This document shows, piece by piece, positions 17,778-26,842 of a DNA stretch of 64,000 bases. The DNA lies in NCBI RefSeq assembly GCF_040546275.1, contig NZ_JBEPNO010000019.1, positions 1 through 64,000 of the forward strand, given 5' to 3'. This DNA is from Nakamurella sp040546275. GTDB lineage: Bacteria > Actinomycetota > Actinomycetes > Mycobacteriales > Nakamurellaceae. A program made the translations under genes and the position numbers. Positions within the stretch are counted from its first letter, which is position 1. Each line of letters begins with the position of its first letter. Under the pieces are notes generated by a model. It ran no database searches and had not been told where the DNA came from. It was given only the letters and a program-made list of their open reading frames with translations.

Positions 17778-19634
17778 TCAGGAGCGGGAGGCGTCGCGGG
17801 GAGAGAGCTGGACGTGGATGCCGTAGTCGCGGATCTTGCGGTAGATCGAGGCCCGGGACATGCCGACCTCCTGGGCGGCGCGTTCCTTGTTGCCGTTGTT
17901 CGCGATCAGGCTGGCGACGATCGCATCGCGCTCCAGGTTCTCCAGCGGGCTGAGCTGGCGCCGGCTCCCGGACCGGCACTGCGCCGGGAGATCCTCGACG
18001 GTGATGCTGCCGGATCGGCGCAGCTTCACCACCTTCTGGAGCACCTCGCGCAACTCCGCGACATTGCCCAGCCACGGCAACTTGCCCAGCTGACGCATCG
18101 CCTCCGGCGAGCAGCTCAGGCTCTTCTGCAGCCCGGTGATCCGGTTCAGCAGGTGCGGGATCAGCAGGTGCAGGTCGTCGAGCCGGTGTCGTAACGGCGG
18201 GAGTTGCAGCGAGTGCGGGAAGTGCGGGAGCAACTGGGCATCGACCTCGGTGCCGACCCGATCGGCCGCCATGGTGATCGCCACCCACGGGTGTCCCGGC
18301 TGGTCCGCGAGCGCAGCCGCCGCGGCCAGCAGATCGGTCAGACCCATCAGGCCGGCGGGGCCCAACTGGTCGACGTGCCGCAGGATCACCGCACCGCCGT
18401 CCTCCTCGGACAGTGCGTCGGACACCTCGTCGAGCCAGCCCTCGATGTCGGCGCTGTCGGCCGCGTCGAGCACGGTGATGCGCCCGGTCGGGTGGTGCTG
18501 CTGGTGCACTGCCCTGGCCAGCGCCAGCTTGCCGACGCCCGCCTCGCCCTCGACCGCCACCCACTCGCGGTGGCGGTACCAGTTGTCGATCGACCGGCAG
18601 CAGCGCGACCAGCTGGCCGAATGCCCGACCAGGCCGGGGAGCGCCAGCGAGAGGGCCACCAGATTGTGGTCAGAGCTGTCGGGGGCAGCCGAGGTCGAGC
18701 TGAACTGCACCCGCAGCACGCCACCGACCAGTCGGTCGTCCAGGAAGGCCGGCTGGTAGTGCATCCGGGACGTCAGACCACTGGGAAGTTCGGCCACCAG
18801 GGTGATGGCCCGGTCAAGCCCGCGCGCGTCGGCCGCGCGGGCGAGCAGTGCCGCTTGATCGGACGAGTTGAGCGTCTGCCGAGCCTGGTCGTTCATCATC
18901 ACCAGCTCGTCGCTGATGGCCACCACGACTCCGCCGGCATGTTGACAGGCGCTCATGTAGTCCCGGAACAGGGCCATCTCGCCCTGGCTGGCCTGGGTGA
19001 GCATGTTCCGTTCGATGCTGCTGGCGGTGGTGACGGCCAACGTCATCAGGAGTGAACCGGGCTCCTTCGCCCAGGTCGTCAGGTCGATCGCACCGAGCAG
19101 GGCGCCGCTCACCGGATGGTGGATCGGAGCGCCGGCGCAGGTCAGCCGCTCGAGGTTCTCCGCGTAGTGCTCGTGGCCGCTGACCAGAGTCGGGGTTCCT
19201 GATTCCAGAGTCGTGCCGACGCCGTTGGTACCGACCAGGTTCTCGGCATAACTGAAGCCGGGGGCCAGGTTCACCTGATCGAGATGCCGGGAGAGCTGCC
19301 CGCGGGAGGACCGTCGGTCCAGCACCAGACCGTTGGCATCGGTCAGCACGATGCTCACCGCAGAATCGGTGAGTTGCTCGTGCAACTGCCGCAGGATGGG
19401 TTCGGAGCTCAGCATCAGCGGCGAGTGCGGATTCGGATCCTTGACATACCGCAGATCGGGCCGATCGGCCAGCACCCGGAAGGCGCGGGATCGCTGCCAT
19501 GACGTCAGGATCGGGGCGCGAACCGATAACTCGTCAACCGGGCCGGCGGTCAGGAAGTTCTCCCGGGCCACCGCGAGTCGCAGGGGTCGCGGCTGGGGGG
19601 TCGTTCGCGCGCGAGGTAGTGGCGTCATTGCCAT
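17778..19634 (-). CDS. MimR/AcoR-like GAF-AAA+-Fis regulator of the monooxygenase genes
   Basis: This 618-residue regulator is divergent from the propane monooxygenase operon and probably activates it. It has an AcoR-type sensor region (LTSWQRSRAF, NLVGTNGVGTTLESGTP), a reduced AAA+ domain with Walker A-like GEAGVGK, and a C-terminal Fis-type HTH (NNGNKERAAQEVGMSRASIYRKI). The GAFTGA loop needed to contact sigma-54 is absent, matching what is known of actinobacterial MimR-type proteins. I chose ATG 19634, which has GAAGGA upstream. Propane, its alcohol or ketone could be the effector, but nothing in the sequence shows this. Confidence 0.82.
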   Translation of the reverse strand: MAMTPLPRARTTPQPRPLRLAVARENFLTAGPVDELSVRAPILTSWQRSRAFRVLADRPDLRYVKDPNPHSPLMLSSEPILRQLHEQLTDSAVSIVLTDANGLVLDRRSSRGQLSRHLDQVNLAPGFSYAENLVGTNGVGTTLESGTPTLVSGHEHYAENLERLTCAGAPIHHPVSGALLGAIDLTTWAKEPGSLLMTLAVTTASSIERNMLTQASQGEMALFRDYMSACQHAGGVVVAISDELVMMNDQARQTLNSSDQAALLARAADARGLDRAITLVAELPSGLTSRMHYQPAFLDDRLVGGVLRVQFSSTSAAPDSSDHNLVALSLALPGLVGHSASWSRCCRSIDNWYRHREWVAVEGEAGVGKLALARAVHQQHHPTGRITVLDAADSADIEGWLDEVSDALSEEDGGAVILRHVDQLGPAGLMGLTDLLAAAAALADQPGHPWVAITMAADRVGTEVDAQLLPHFPHSLQLPPLRHRLDDLHLLIPHLLNRITGLQKSLSCSPEAMRQLGKLPWLGNVAELREVLQKVVKLRRSGSITVEDLPAQCRSGSRRQLSPLENLERDAIVASLIANNGNKERAAQEVGMSRASIYRKIRDYGIHVQLSPRDASRS

Positions 19635-19982
19635 CGTCCTTCGTGGAGCGAAATCAGAGCTTTCCCACAAGATCCGTCGGTGTGTCGCGTGGCCACCGGC
19701 GGCGGGTGGCGCAAACGTCAGGATCGCAGGTCGTGACTCCACTCTAGGGGGGTGGCACAAGGGCAGGGCAAGCCATCTCAGATTGAGACGGCCACGTCGA
19801 TGGCCCCGGGGTGTGATTCCAACCACGACGACTTGACCCTGGCGCCCCGCGGCCGGGTTCGGAACAACCCGAGACGCAAGCCTCCTCGGAAGCGATCCGG
19901 CACCGAACCCAGGTTCTCCCCGGTCGTCCCATTCGATCCCGAATGCGCAGCCGCAAGGCACGAAGACACAGGAGGACGAGCA
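19635..19982. promoter_or_regulatory. Divergent control region, regulator and prmA
   Basis: This 348-bp gap should hold both promoters. I see a 13-bp palindrome TCTCA-GAT-TGAGA at 19776-19788, a plausible Fis-type binding site, and a small hairpin CGGGTT/AACCCG at 19854-19871 in the prmA leader. No convincing -35/-10 pair stands out. GGAGG at 19971-19975 is the prmA SD site. Confidence 0.4.
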
Positions 19983-21650
19983 GTGAGCAGACAAAGTCTG
20001 AGCAAGGCGCACAAGAAGATCACGGAGCTGTCGTGGGAGCCGACCTTCGCGACTCCGGCGACCAGGTTCGGTACGGACTACAAGTTCGACAAGTCGCCGA
20101 AGAAAGATCCGCTGAAGCAGATCCTGCGGTCCTACTTCCCCATGGAGGAGGAGAAGGACAACCGCGTCTTCGGCGCCATGGACGGAGCCATCCGCGGCAA
20201 CATGTTCCGTCAGGTGCAGGAGCGTTGGATGGAGTGGCAGAAGCTGTTCCTGTCGATCATCCCGTTCCCGGAGATCTCCGCGGCCCGCGCGATGCCGCTG
20301 GCGATCGACGCCGTCCCGAACCCGGAGATCCACAACGGGCTCGCCGTGCAGATGATCGACGAGGTCCGCCACTCGACGATCCAGATGAACCTCAAGCGTC
20401 TCTACATGAACCACTACATCGACCCGGCCGGCTTCGACATCACCGAGAAGGCCTTCTCGAACAACTACGCCGGCACCATCGGCCGCCAGTTCGGCGAAGG
20501 ATTCATCACCGGTGACGCCATCACCGCCGCGAACATCTACCTGACGGTCGTCGCGGAGACCGCCTTCACCAACACGCTTTTCGTGGCCATGCCGTCCGAA
20601 GCCGCTGCCAACGGCGACTACCTGCTGCCGACGGTGTTCCACTCGGTGCAGTCCGACGAGTCCCGCCACATCAGCAACGGCTACTCCATCCTGCTGATGG
20701 CGCTGGCGGACGAGGACAACCGCCAGCTGCTCGAGCGCGACCTGCGCTACGCATGGTGGAACAACCACTGCGTGGTGGACGCCGCGATCGGCACGTTCAT
20801 CGAGTACGGCACCAAGGACCGCCGCAAGGAGCGCGACAGCTACGCGGAGATGTGGCGTCGGTGGATCTATGACGACTACTACCGCAGCTACCTGATCCCG
20901 CTCGAGAAGTACGGCCTGAAGATCCCGCACGACCTGGTCGAAGAGGCCTGGAACCGGATCATCAACAAGGGCTACGTGCACGAGACGGCACAGTTCTTCG
21001 CGACGGGCTGGCCGGTCAACTACTGGCGGATCGACGCCATGACCGACGTCGACTTCGAGTGGTTCGAGTACAAGTACCCAGGTTGGTACAGCAAGTACGG
21101 GAAGTGGTGGGAGAACTACAACCGCCTTGCCTACCCGGGTCTGAACAAGCCGATCGCGTTCGAGGACGTCGGCTACCAGTACCCGCACCGCTGCTGGACC
21201 TGCATGGTCCCCTGCCTCATCCGTGAGGACATGGTGACCGAGAAGGTCGACGGCACGTGGAAGACCTACTGCTCCGAGACCTGCGCCTGGACCGACATGG
21301 TGGCGTTCCGTCCCGAGTACGAAGGTCGCGCCACCCCGAACATGGGCCGGCTCACCGGTCATCGGGAATGGGAGACCCTGCACCACAATCGGGATCTCGC
21401 CGACATCATCCAGGATCTGGGCTACGTCCGCGACGATGGCAAGACGCTCATCCCGCAGCCGCACCTGCACCTGGACGATCCGAAGAAGTTGTGGACGCTC
21501 GACGACATGCGCGGCATCAACTTCGCCAGCCCGAACATCCTGCTGAACCAGATGTCCGACGCCGACCGCGAAGCGCACATCGCCGACTACAAGGCGGGTG
21601 GCCCCGGCGGCCGGACCTCCGCCCAGGCAGCGGCTTTCGCCGGCGCCTGA
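19983..21650 (+). CDS. prmA: Propane monooxygenase hydroxylase large subunit
   Basis: This 555-residue protein is the di-iron catalytic subunit of a soluble propane/alkane monooxygenase of the PrmA/MimA group. Likely iron ligands are E97 (PFPEIS), E127 and H130 (IDEVRHS), E192 (VVAETAF), E226 and H229 (SDESRHIS), the standard two E-x-x-H motifs plus two Glu. I chose the GTG at 19983 because it has GGAGG upstream; an in-frame extension to 19752 has no family similarity that I recognise. It opens the order large subunit, reductase, small subunit, coupling protein, which is the prmABCD/mimABCD order. Confidence 0.93.
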   Translation: MSRQSLSKAHKKITELSWEPTFATPATRFGTDYKFDKSPKKDPLKQILRSYFPMEEEKDNRVFGAMDGAIRGNMFRQVQERWMEWQKLFLSIIPFPEISAARAMPLAIDAVPNPEIHNGLAVQMIDEVRHSTIQMNLKRLYMNHYIDPAGFDITEKAFSNNYAGTIGRQFGEGFITGDAITAANIYLTVVAETAFTNTLFVAMPSEAAANGDYLLPTVFHSVQSDESRHISNGYSILLMALADEDNRQLLERDLRYAWWNNHCVVDAAIGTFIEYGTKDRRKERDSYAEMWRRWIYDDYYRSYLIPLEKYGLKIPHDLVEEAWNRIINKGYVHETAQFFATGWPVNYWRIDAMTDVDFEWFEYKYPGWYSKYGKWWENYNRLAYPGLNKPIAFEDVGYQYPHRCWTCMVPCLIREDMVTEKVDGTWKTYCSETCAWTDMVAFRPEYEGRATPNMGRLTGHREWETLHHNRDLADIIQDLGYVRDDGKTLIPQPHLHLDDPKKLWTLDDMRGINFASPNILLNQMSDADREAHIADYKAGGPGGRTSAQAAAFAGA

Positions 21651-21747
21651 CGAACGGGCCGGCCCGGTGGTCGAATGACCGCCGGGCCGGCTGCTCCACC
21701 CGTACCGCCTGCCTCAGGCAATCCACATCCGATCAGGAGCGAACGTC

Positions 21748-22791
21748 ATGGGGGAAACCCACCGCGTCAAGTTCGAACCGGTTGACCTCGAGATGGAGGT
21801 CGAGGAGTCGGAAACCGTGCTGGACGCGGCTTTTCGCCAGGGCATCACCCTCATGCACGGCTGTCGCGAAGGTCAGTGCTCGGCCTGCAAGTCGTTCCTC
21901 ATCGAGGGCGACGTGCAGATGGACCGCTACTCGACCTTCGCCCTGGCCGACTACGAGAGCGAAGAGGGCTACATCCTGCTGTGCAAGACGCACGTGTACA
22001 GCGACGCCGAGATCGAGCTGATCAACTACGACGAGGAGGTACTCCGCGACGCGGTACCGCTGCAGAAGGTGACCACGACCGTGCGGCACCTGACGCCGTT
22101 GACGCACGACATCGTCTCCCTCGGCCTCACCCTGAACGACGGCAAGAGCTTCGACTTCAAACCCGGCCAGTACAGCGACATCTCCATCCCGAACACGACA
22201 GAACACCGGTCGTTCTCGATGGCGACCACCACCACGTCGGGCGGCGAACTCGAGTTCATCATCAAGAAGTACCCGGGCGGCCACTTCTCCGGTCTGCTCG
22301 ACGGTGGCATCGAGGTCGGCGATCAGCTGGACGTGACGGGGCCCTACGGCACTTTCACGCTCCGGGCGAAGTCGGACCGCCGCATCGTCTGCATCGGCGG
22401 CGGAGCGGGGATGGCGCCGATCCTGAGCCTGCTCCGGCACATGGCGGAGACGGAGAACCGACGTCCGGTCACCTTCTACTACGGCGCCCGGAACCCTGCC
22501 GATCTGTTCTACGTCCAGGACATCCTGGCCCTGGCAGATCGACTGGTGGACTTCACCTTCGTGCCGGCGCTGTCCGAGACCTGGCCGGAGGACTGGTCTG
22601 CGATCGGGGTCGAAGGCGACACCGGTTTCGTCACCGACGTCGTCGATCGCCGGGAGAAGGATCTGACCGACGCCGACCTGTACCTCTGCGGTCCGCCGCC
22701 GATGGTCGATGCCGCCATCCCGATCCTGGAGGCCAGAGGCGTTCCCACCGAACGGATCTACTTCGACAAATTCACCACCTCCGTCATCTGA
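21748..22791 (+). CDS. prmB: Propane monooxygenase reductase
   Basis: This 347-residue protein passes electrons from NAD(P)H to the hydroxylase. The N-terminal plant-type 2Fe-2S domain has CREGQCSACKSFLI with a distal Cys in ILLCKTH. The FAD domain has RSFSMATT, and the NAD domain has CIGGGAGMAPILSLLRHM and the C-terminal LYLCGPPPMVDA. Start ATG 21748 has AGGAG upstream. It lies 97 bases after prmA, close enough for one transcript. Confidence 0.93.
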   Translation: MGETHRVKFEPVDLEMEVEESETVLDAAFRQGITLMHGCREGQCSACKSFLIEGDVQMDRYSTFALADYESEEGYILLCKTHVYSDAEIELINYDEEVLRDAVPLQKVTTTVRHLTPLTHDIVSLGLTLNDGKSFDFKPGQYSDISIPNTTEHRSFSMATTTTSGGELEFIIKKYPGGHFSGLLDGGIEVGDQLDVTGPYGTFTLRAKSDRRIVCIGGGAGMAPILSLLRHMAETENRRPVTFYYGARNPADLFYVQDILALADRLVDFTFVPALSETWPEDWSAIGVEGDTGFVTDVVDRREKDLTDADLYLCGPPPMVDAAIPILEARGVPTERIYFDKFTTSVI

Positions 22792-22869
22792 ATTCTGGGG
22801 GCCCTCTGGATGTCCGTCGTCACCTGATCTTTCAATTGGCCAGAGAAAAACGAGAGAGAGCTGGACAAC

Positions 22870-23976
22870 ATGACACAAACCGCCGCGACGCCCGTGCGCA
22901 GCTTCCCGAAGCAGGAATTCACCGATGCCGAGGCCGGCGCCCTTGACTTCCCGAGTTCGAAGAGCCGCACCTACAACTACTTCAAGCCCACGAAGCTGCG
23001 GGCGACCACGTACGAGGACGTCACGGTCGATGTCCAGCCCGACCCGGACCGTCATCTGGCCCAGGGGTGGCTCTACGGGTTCGCCAACTCCGAGGGGGGC
23101 TACCCGAAGGACTGGACCACTCTGAAGTCCAGTGACTGGCACCTGTTCCGGGATCCCAACGAGGAGTGGGAACAGACGATCTTCCGGAACAACGCCAACA
23201 TCGTCCGGCAGGTCCAGCAGAACCTGGCCAATGCCCGTGGCGCCAACGCCTTCGAAGGCTTCTCGCCGACCTGGGTGAAATTCCTCGAGCGCAACATCGG
23301 GGCCTGGATGCACGCCGAGCACGGTCTGGGCATGCATGTCTTCGTCGCCGCCCAGCGGTCCGCGCCGACCAACATGCTGAACAACGCGGTCTGCGTCAAC
23401 AGCATCCACAAGCTGCGTTTCGCCCAGGATCTCGCGCTGTACAACCTCGATCTGTCCGAGGCCGGCATCGGCTTCGACGGCGCGGTGCACCGCGACGTCT
23501 GGCAGAACGACCCGGTCTGGCAGGGTGTCCGCGAGAACGTCGAGCGCCTGACCGCGATCGGTGACTGGGCCGAGGCGGTCTTCGCCGCCAACATCGTCTA
23601 CGAATCGCTGGTGGGGGTGCTCTTCCGCAGCCATCTGGTGATGCAGATCGCAGCCCGCAACGGCGATTACGTCACTCCGACCATCGTCGGCGCCGGCGAG
23701 AACGACTACTCCCGTGACCTGGGTTACAGCCGGACGCTGTTCTCCATGCTGGCGAACGACGCGACGCACGGCGAGGCGAACAAGGCCGTCATGCAGGGCT
23801 GGCTGTCCAAGTGGGTGCCGCAGAGTCTCGCGGCAGCCCGTGCGCTGCAGCCGATCTGGTCGCAGCCGCTGGAGAGGATCATCACCTTCCAGTCGTCGTT
23901 GGATGCGTCCAAGGCTGGCCTCGTGGCCACGCTCACCGATCTCGGTCTCACCGAACCCAAGGAGCTCTCCGCATGA
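22870..23976 (+). CDS. prmC: Propane monooxygenase hydroxylase small subunit
   Basis: This 368-residue protein is the beta subunit of the hydroxylase, a ferritin-fold protein without the full iron ligand set. Recognisable family features are SSKSRTYNYFKPTKLRATTYEDVTVD near the N-terminus and the WMHAEHGLGMHVF and NDPVWQGVRENVE segments. It ends by a 4-base overlap (ATGA) with the coupling protein gene, so the two are probably translated together in near-equal amounts. Confidence 0.92.
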   Translation: MTQTAATPVRSFPKQEFTDAEAGALDFPSSKSRTYNYFKPTKLRATTYEDVTVDVQPDPDRHLAQGWLYGFANSEGGYPKDWTTLKSSDWHLFRDPNEEWEQTIFRNNANIVRQVQQNLANARGANAFEGFSPTWVKFLERNIGAWMHAEHGLGMHVFVAAQRSAPTNMLNNAVCVNSIHKLRFAQDLALYNLDLSEAGIGFDGAVHRDVWQNDPVWQGVRENVERLTAIGDWAEAVFAANIVYESLVGVLFRSHLVMQIAARNGDYVTPTIVGAGENDYSRDLGYSRTLFSMLANDATHGEANKAVMQGWLSKWVPQSLAAARALQPIWSQPLERIITFQSSLDASKAGLVATLTDLGLTEPKELSA

Positions 23977-24335
23977 CAGAAACCGTGCAGTCCACCGCAT
24001 TCGGTGCCATCAACCGCACCTCGTCCAACATGTGCGGTGTGACGCTGATGAACAACCAGAACGGCTACGTCGTCGCGGAGATCATGGGCCACAAGCCGGG
24101 TGTCGTCATCTCGGAGTTCCCGTCGATGATCAGGGTGGACGGCAGCGGCTCGATCACCTTCGACTTCGCCGAGATCACCGAGGCACTGGGGTCGGAGTTC
24201 GACCAGTCGGACTTCGAGGAGATCATGTCCACCCACTACGGCCGGATGGTCCACTTCGACGACAAGACGATGCTCTTCGCCAATCCCGAGGACGCCGCCG
24301 AGTACATCGACTTCGATCTACCTGTCGTCAACTGA
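23973..24335 (+). CDS. prmD: Propane monooxygenase coupling (effector) protein
   Basis: This 120-residue cofactor-free protein belongs to the MmoB/DmpM family, which binds the hydroxylase and tunes its activity. Typical features are NMCGVTLMNNQNGYVVAEIM and the acidic FDFAEITEALG segment. The start overlaps prmC by 4 bases. An in-frame reading begins earlier at 23811, but it lies inside prmC and is not needed. Confidence 0.92.
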   Translation: MTETVQSTAFGAINRTSSNMCGVTLMNNQNGYVVAEIMGHKPGVVISEFPSMIRVDGSGSITFDFAEITEALGSEFDQSDFEEIMSTHYGRMVHFDDKTMLFANPEDAAEYIDFDLPVVN

Positions 24336-24406
24336 CTGAACCGAGCCCGACCGGCGCGAACCCACTGGTATGACGGGGCCCCCGCACGTATGACCGGCCG
24401 CTCGCT

Positions 24407-24430
24407 CGTCTGACACTCGAGTGTCAGACG
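24407..24430. promoter_or_regulatory. 24-bp perfect palindrome after prmD
   Basis: CGTCTGACACTC is followed at once by its reverse complement. With one G-T pair the stem extends to 16 bp (24403-24434). It sits 71 bases past prmD and 63 bases before the next gene, so it could be an attenuating or stabilising hairpin between the monooxygenase genes and the accessory genes, or a binding site for a dimeric regulator. Confidence 0.6.
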
Positions 24431-24493
24431 GGCGGGTCGACCGTCCTACGAGTCGTCCACACCCAGCAATTCGATCGAGCAAGGGAGCAAGGA

Positions 24494-24817
24494 GTGACAG
24501 CATATGCCTTCGACACCACGTTTCACGTCGACTGCGCCGCTCCGAGGCCCGTCGGCGAGATCGCCTTAGAAGCAGCTGATCTCGGTGTCGCCGGCACCGG
24601 TTACGGGAGGTGCCTCGAGCGGGCCTGCGGTCTGCTCCTGGCCCGCGGCTGGGACACCGGCGAGCTCTACTGGGCGCAGCTGTTCGACCTGCCCAGCGGG
24701 CCGGAGAAGTCGTCGTTGATGCAGGTGCGCGACGCCCTCGGCTTCCCGACCGATCCTGATGCCTACCTGATGTGCACTCCGCTCGGGGCGCGGATCTCTT
24801 TCCCCGAGTACGCCTGA
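24494..24817 (+). CDS. Small conserved-type protein of the monooxygenase locus
   Basis: This 107-residue protein I do not recognise. It begins MTAYAFDTTFHVDC, has no membrane segment or signal peptide, and contains the segment LLARGWDTGELYWAQLFDLP followed by VRDALGFPTDPDAYLMCTPLG. The GTG start has AAGGGAG 6 bases upstream. It lies between the coupling protein and the chaperonin genes on the same strand, so a role in maturation or assembly of the hydroxylase is a reasonable guess, without direct evidence. Confidence 0.75.
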   Translation: MTAYAFDTTFHVDCAAPRPVGEIALEAADLGVAGTGYGRCLERACGLLLARGWDTGELYWAQLFDLPSGPEKSSLMQVRDALGFPTDPDAYLMCTPLGARISFPEYA

Positions 24818-24923
24818 CCCGCCACGACTGTTCGGTTCGATCCGACCCCGCCGTTCTTCCGCACCGGGGTCGGCGCTCCACCACTCCCGCGACAGTGCGT
24901 TCCAATGAGAAAGGTTGTCCAGC

Positions 24924-26573
24924 ATGGCAAAGGATCTGCGTTTCAACGTCGAAGCGAGAAGGCTCCTGGAGTCAGGCGTCAATGCCCTGGCCGATGCGGT
25001 GAAGGTGACGCTCGGGCCCAAAGGCCGCAACGCCATCATCGAGAAGCTCACCGGAGCACCGACGATCACCAACGACGGCGTGACCATCGCCAAGGAGATC
25101 CAACTCCGGGACCCGTTCGCCAACATGGGTGCACAGCTGGTCAAGGAAGTCGCGATGAAGACCAACGGGGTGGCCGGCGACGGCACCACCACGGCAACGG
25201 TTCTCGCCCAGGCCCTGGTCCGCGAAGGTCTGCGGGCGGTGGATGCCGGTGCCAACCCGATGCAGTTGCGGCGTGGGATCGAGACTGCGGTCGAGGCGGT
25301 CGTCGCGACGCTGGTCGACCGGGCCAGCCAGGTGAAGGGCATCGACGACCTGGCCCATGTGGCCAGCCTCTCCGCGAGCGACGACCGCGCCATCGGTGAT
25401 GTGATCGCGGCGGCCATGGACCGTGTCGGCACCACCGGTGTGGTCACCGTCGAGGAGTCGAACCGGCTCGGTCTCGACCTGACCTTCATCGACGGCGTCG
25501 AGTTCGACCACGGCTACATCTCGCCGTACATGGTGACCGATCGCGATCGCATGGAAGCGGTGTTCGAGAACCCCTACGTGCTACTGACCAACCAGAAGAT
25601 CTCCTCTGTCCAGGACCTGATGCCGGTGCTCGAACAGGCCCGGAAGTCCAACAAGGGCCTGGTGATCCTGGCGGAGGACGTGGACGGTCCGGCGCTGAAC
25701 ATGCTGGTCACCAACAATGTGCACAACACCTTCCGGTCCGTCGTCGTCCGCGCACCCGGATTCGGACACCGCCGGATCGCCGAGCTCGAGGACCTCGCCG
25801 CGCTGATGGGCGGCCGGGTGGTGAGCCCGGAGTCCGGGTTGACCATGAACCAGCTCCAGGTCGATCACTTCGGGCAGTGCCACAAGGTCACGGTGACCGA
25901 GAACGGGACGACCATCATCGGCGGTGCCGGCGCGGCTGCCGACATCGAGGCCAGGGTAGGGCATCTGCGTCGCGAGTTGGAGCGGACCGAGAACGAGCAC
26001 GACCAGGACAACCTGCAGCTGCGCATCGCCCGGCTGTCCGGGCGGGTGGCCGTCATCCACGTCGGTGCCGCGACCAGCGTCGAGCTCCGGGAGAAGCAGC
26101 ACCGCGTCGAGGACGCACTGTCGGCGACGAAGGCTGCCCTCGAGGAGGGCATCGTCGCTGGTGGCGGTTCCTCCCTGGTCCACGCCAGGACGGCGCTGGA
26201 CGGGCTGGAACTCACCGGAGATGCGTTGCAGGGTAAAGAGATCGTCCGACGCGCGCTGGACGAGCCGCTGCGTTGGATCGCCATCAACGCCGGCTACTCC
26301 GGGGACGAGGTGGTCAAGATCGTCAGCGAGTTGCCGCTCGGCCATGGGTTCAACGCGATGACGGGCGAGTACGGCGACATGTTCGACTTCGGCGTCATCG
26401 ACCCGCTGAAGGTGACCAGGTCCGCGCTGCAGAGCGCCGCTTCCATCGCAGCGCTGTTGATCACCACCGAAACGGCGATCGTCGAAGAGGTTCTCGTCAA
26501 CCCGGGCGCGATCATGGCCCCCGGCTTCGGGGATCTGGCCGAGGGCATGGTCCGTCCGTCCAACATCTACTGA
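24924..26573 (+). CDS. GroEL-like chaperonin dedicated to the monooxygenase
   Basis: This 549-residue group I chaperonin keeps the ATP-site motifs VTLGPKGRNAIIEK, ITNDGVTIAKEI and GDGTTTATVLAQALV. It lacks the C-terminal Gly-Gly-Met tail of housekeeping GroEL and ends MVRPSNIY, and no groES is next to it. In Mycobacterium the equivalent chaperonin (MimG) is known to be needed for productive folding of the large hydroxylase subunit, and the location here fits that role. I chose ATG 24924 (MAKDLRF), three codons inside the longest reading. Confidence 0.9.
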   Translation: MAKDLRFNVEARRLLESGVNALADAVKVTLGPKGRNAIIEKLTGAPTITNDGVTIAKEIQLRDPFANMGAQLVKEVAMKTNGVAGDGTTTATVLAQALVREGLRAVDAGANPMQLRRGIETAVEAVVATLVDRASQVKGIDDLAHVASLSASDDRAIGDVIAAAMDRVGTTGVVTVEESNRLGLDLTFIDGVEFDHGYISPYMVTDRDRMEAVFENPYVLLTNQKISSVQDLMPVLEQARKSNKGLVILAEDVDGPALNMLVTNNVHNTFRSVVVRAPGFGHRRIAELEDLAALMGGRVVSPESGLTMNQLQVDHFGQCHKVTVTENGTTIIGGAGAAADIEARVGHLRRELERTENEHDQDNLQLRIARLSGRVAVIHVGAATSVELREKQHRVEDALSATKAALEEGIVAGGGSSLVHARTALDGLELTGDALQGKEIVRRALDEPLRWIAINAGYSGDEVVKIVSELPLGHGFNAMTGEYGDMFDFGVIDPLKVTRSALQSAASIAALLITTETAIVEEVLVNPGAIMAPGFGDLAEGMVRPSNIY

Positions 26574-26689
26574 CCCGGGCGCAGGAACGACGAATCGGCT
26601 GAGATGATCCCGGCCGTGTTGGTTCCGGCGGGGCCGGATCGTGCGGCCCCGCCCCACGACGATGGAGCCCGGGCTCCACCTGAGCAGTC

Positions 26690-26721
26690 GGGTGCCTCTC
26701 GTGTCGCGGCGAGAGGTGCCC
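26690..26721 (+). terminator. Stem-loop after the chaperonin gene
   Basis: A 12-bp RNA stem (GGGTGCCTCTCG with CGAGAGGTGCCC, two G-U pairs) closes an 8-base loop about 115 bases past the chaperonin stop. A separate 14-bp palindrome GGAGCCCGGGCTCC lies just upstream. No T tract is present. Confidence 0.5.
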
Positions 26722-26749
26722 TGCTGTGCCCCGCAGGCGTTGACAGACG

Positions 26750-26810
26750 GCGCTCATGATCGGGTCGATTTCTGCCCCTTGCGTCCCAAAACCCGCACGT
26801 TCATGAGCGC
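26750..26810. repeat. Arm-covarying element, copy R3 (61-bp core only)
   Basis: Arms GCGCTCAT (26750-26757) and ATGAGCGC (26803-26810) span exactly 61 bp. The interior GGGTCGATTTCTGCCCC and GCGTCCCAAAAC matches copies R1 and R2. The 22-bp tail with the third half-site is missing. It lies 32 bases upstream of the next gene. Confidence 0.72.
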
Positions 26811-26842
26811 GAGCCCACATCACCGCATCCGGAGGTCCCACG

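Noticed and set aside
19753..19770. TGGCAC near prmA considered as a sigma-54 promoter
   Set aside because: The expected GC at the -12 position is missing (GG instead), and the neighbouring regulator lacks GAFTGA.
24407..24430. Palindrome before the chaperonin gene as a CIRCE/HrcA site
   Set aside because: CIRCE needs TTAGCACTC-N9-GAGTGCTAA; here there is no spacer and the outer bases differ. Kept only as a palindrome.
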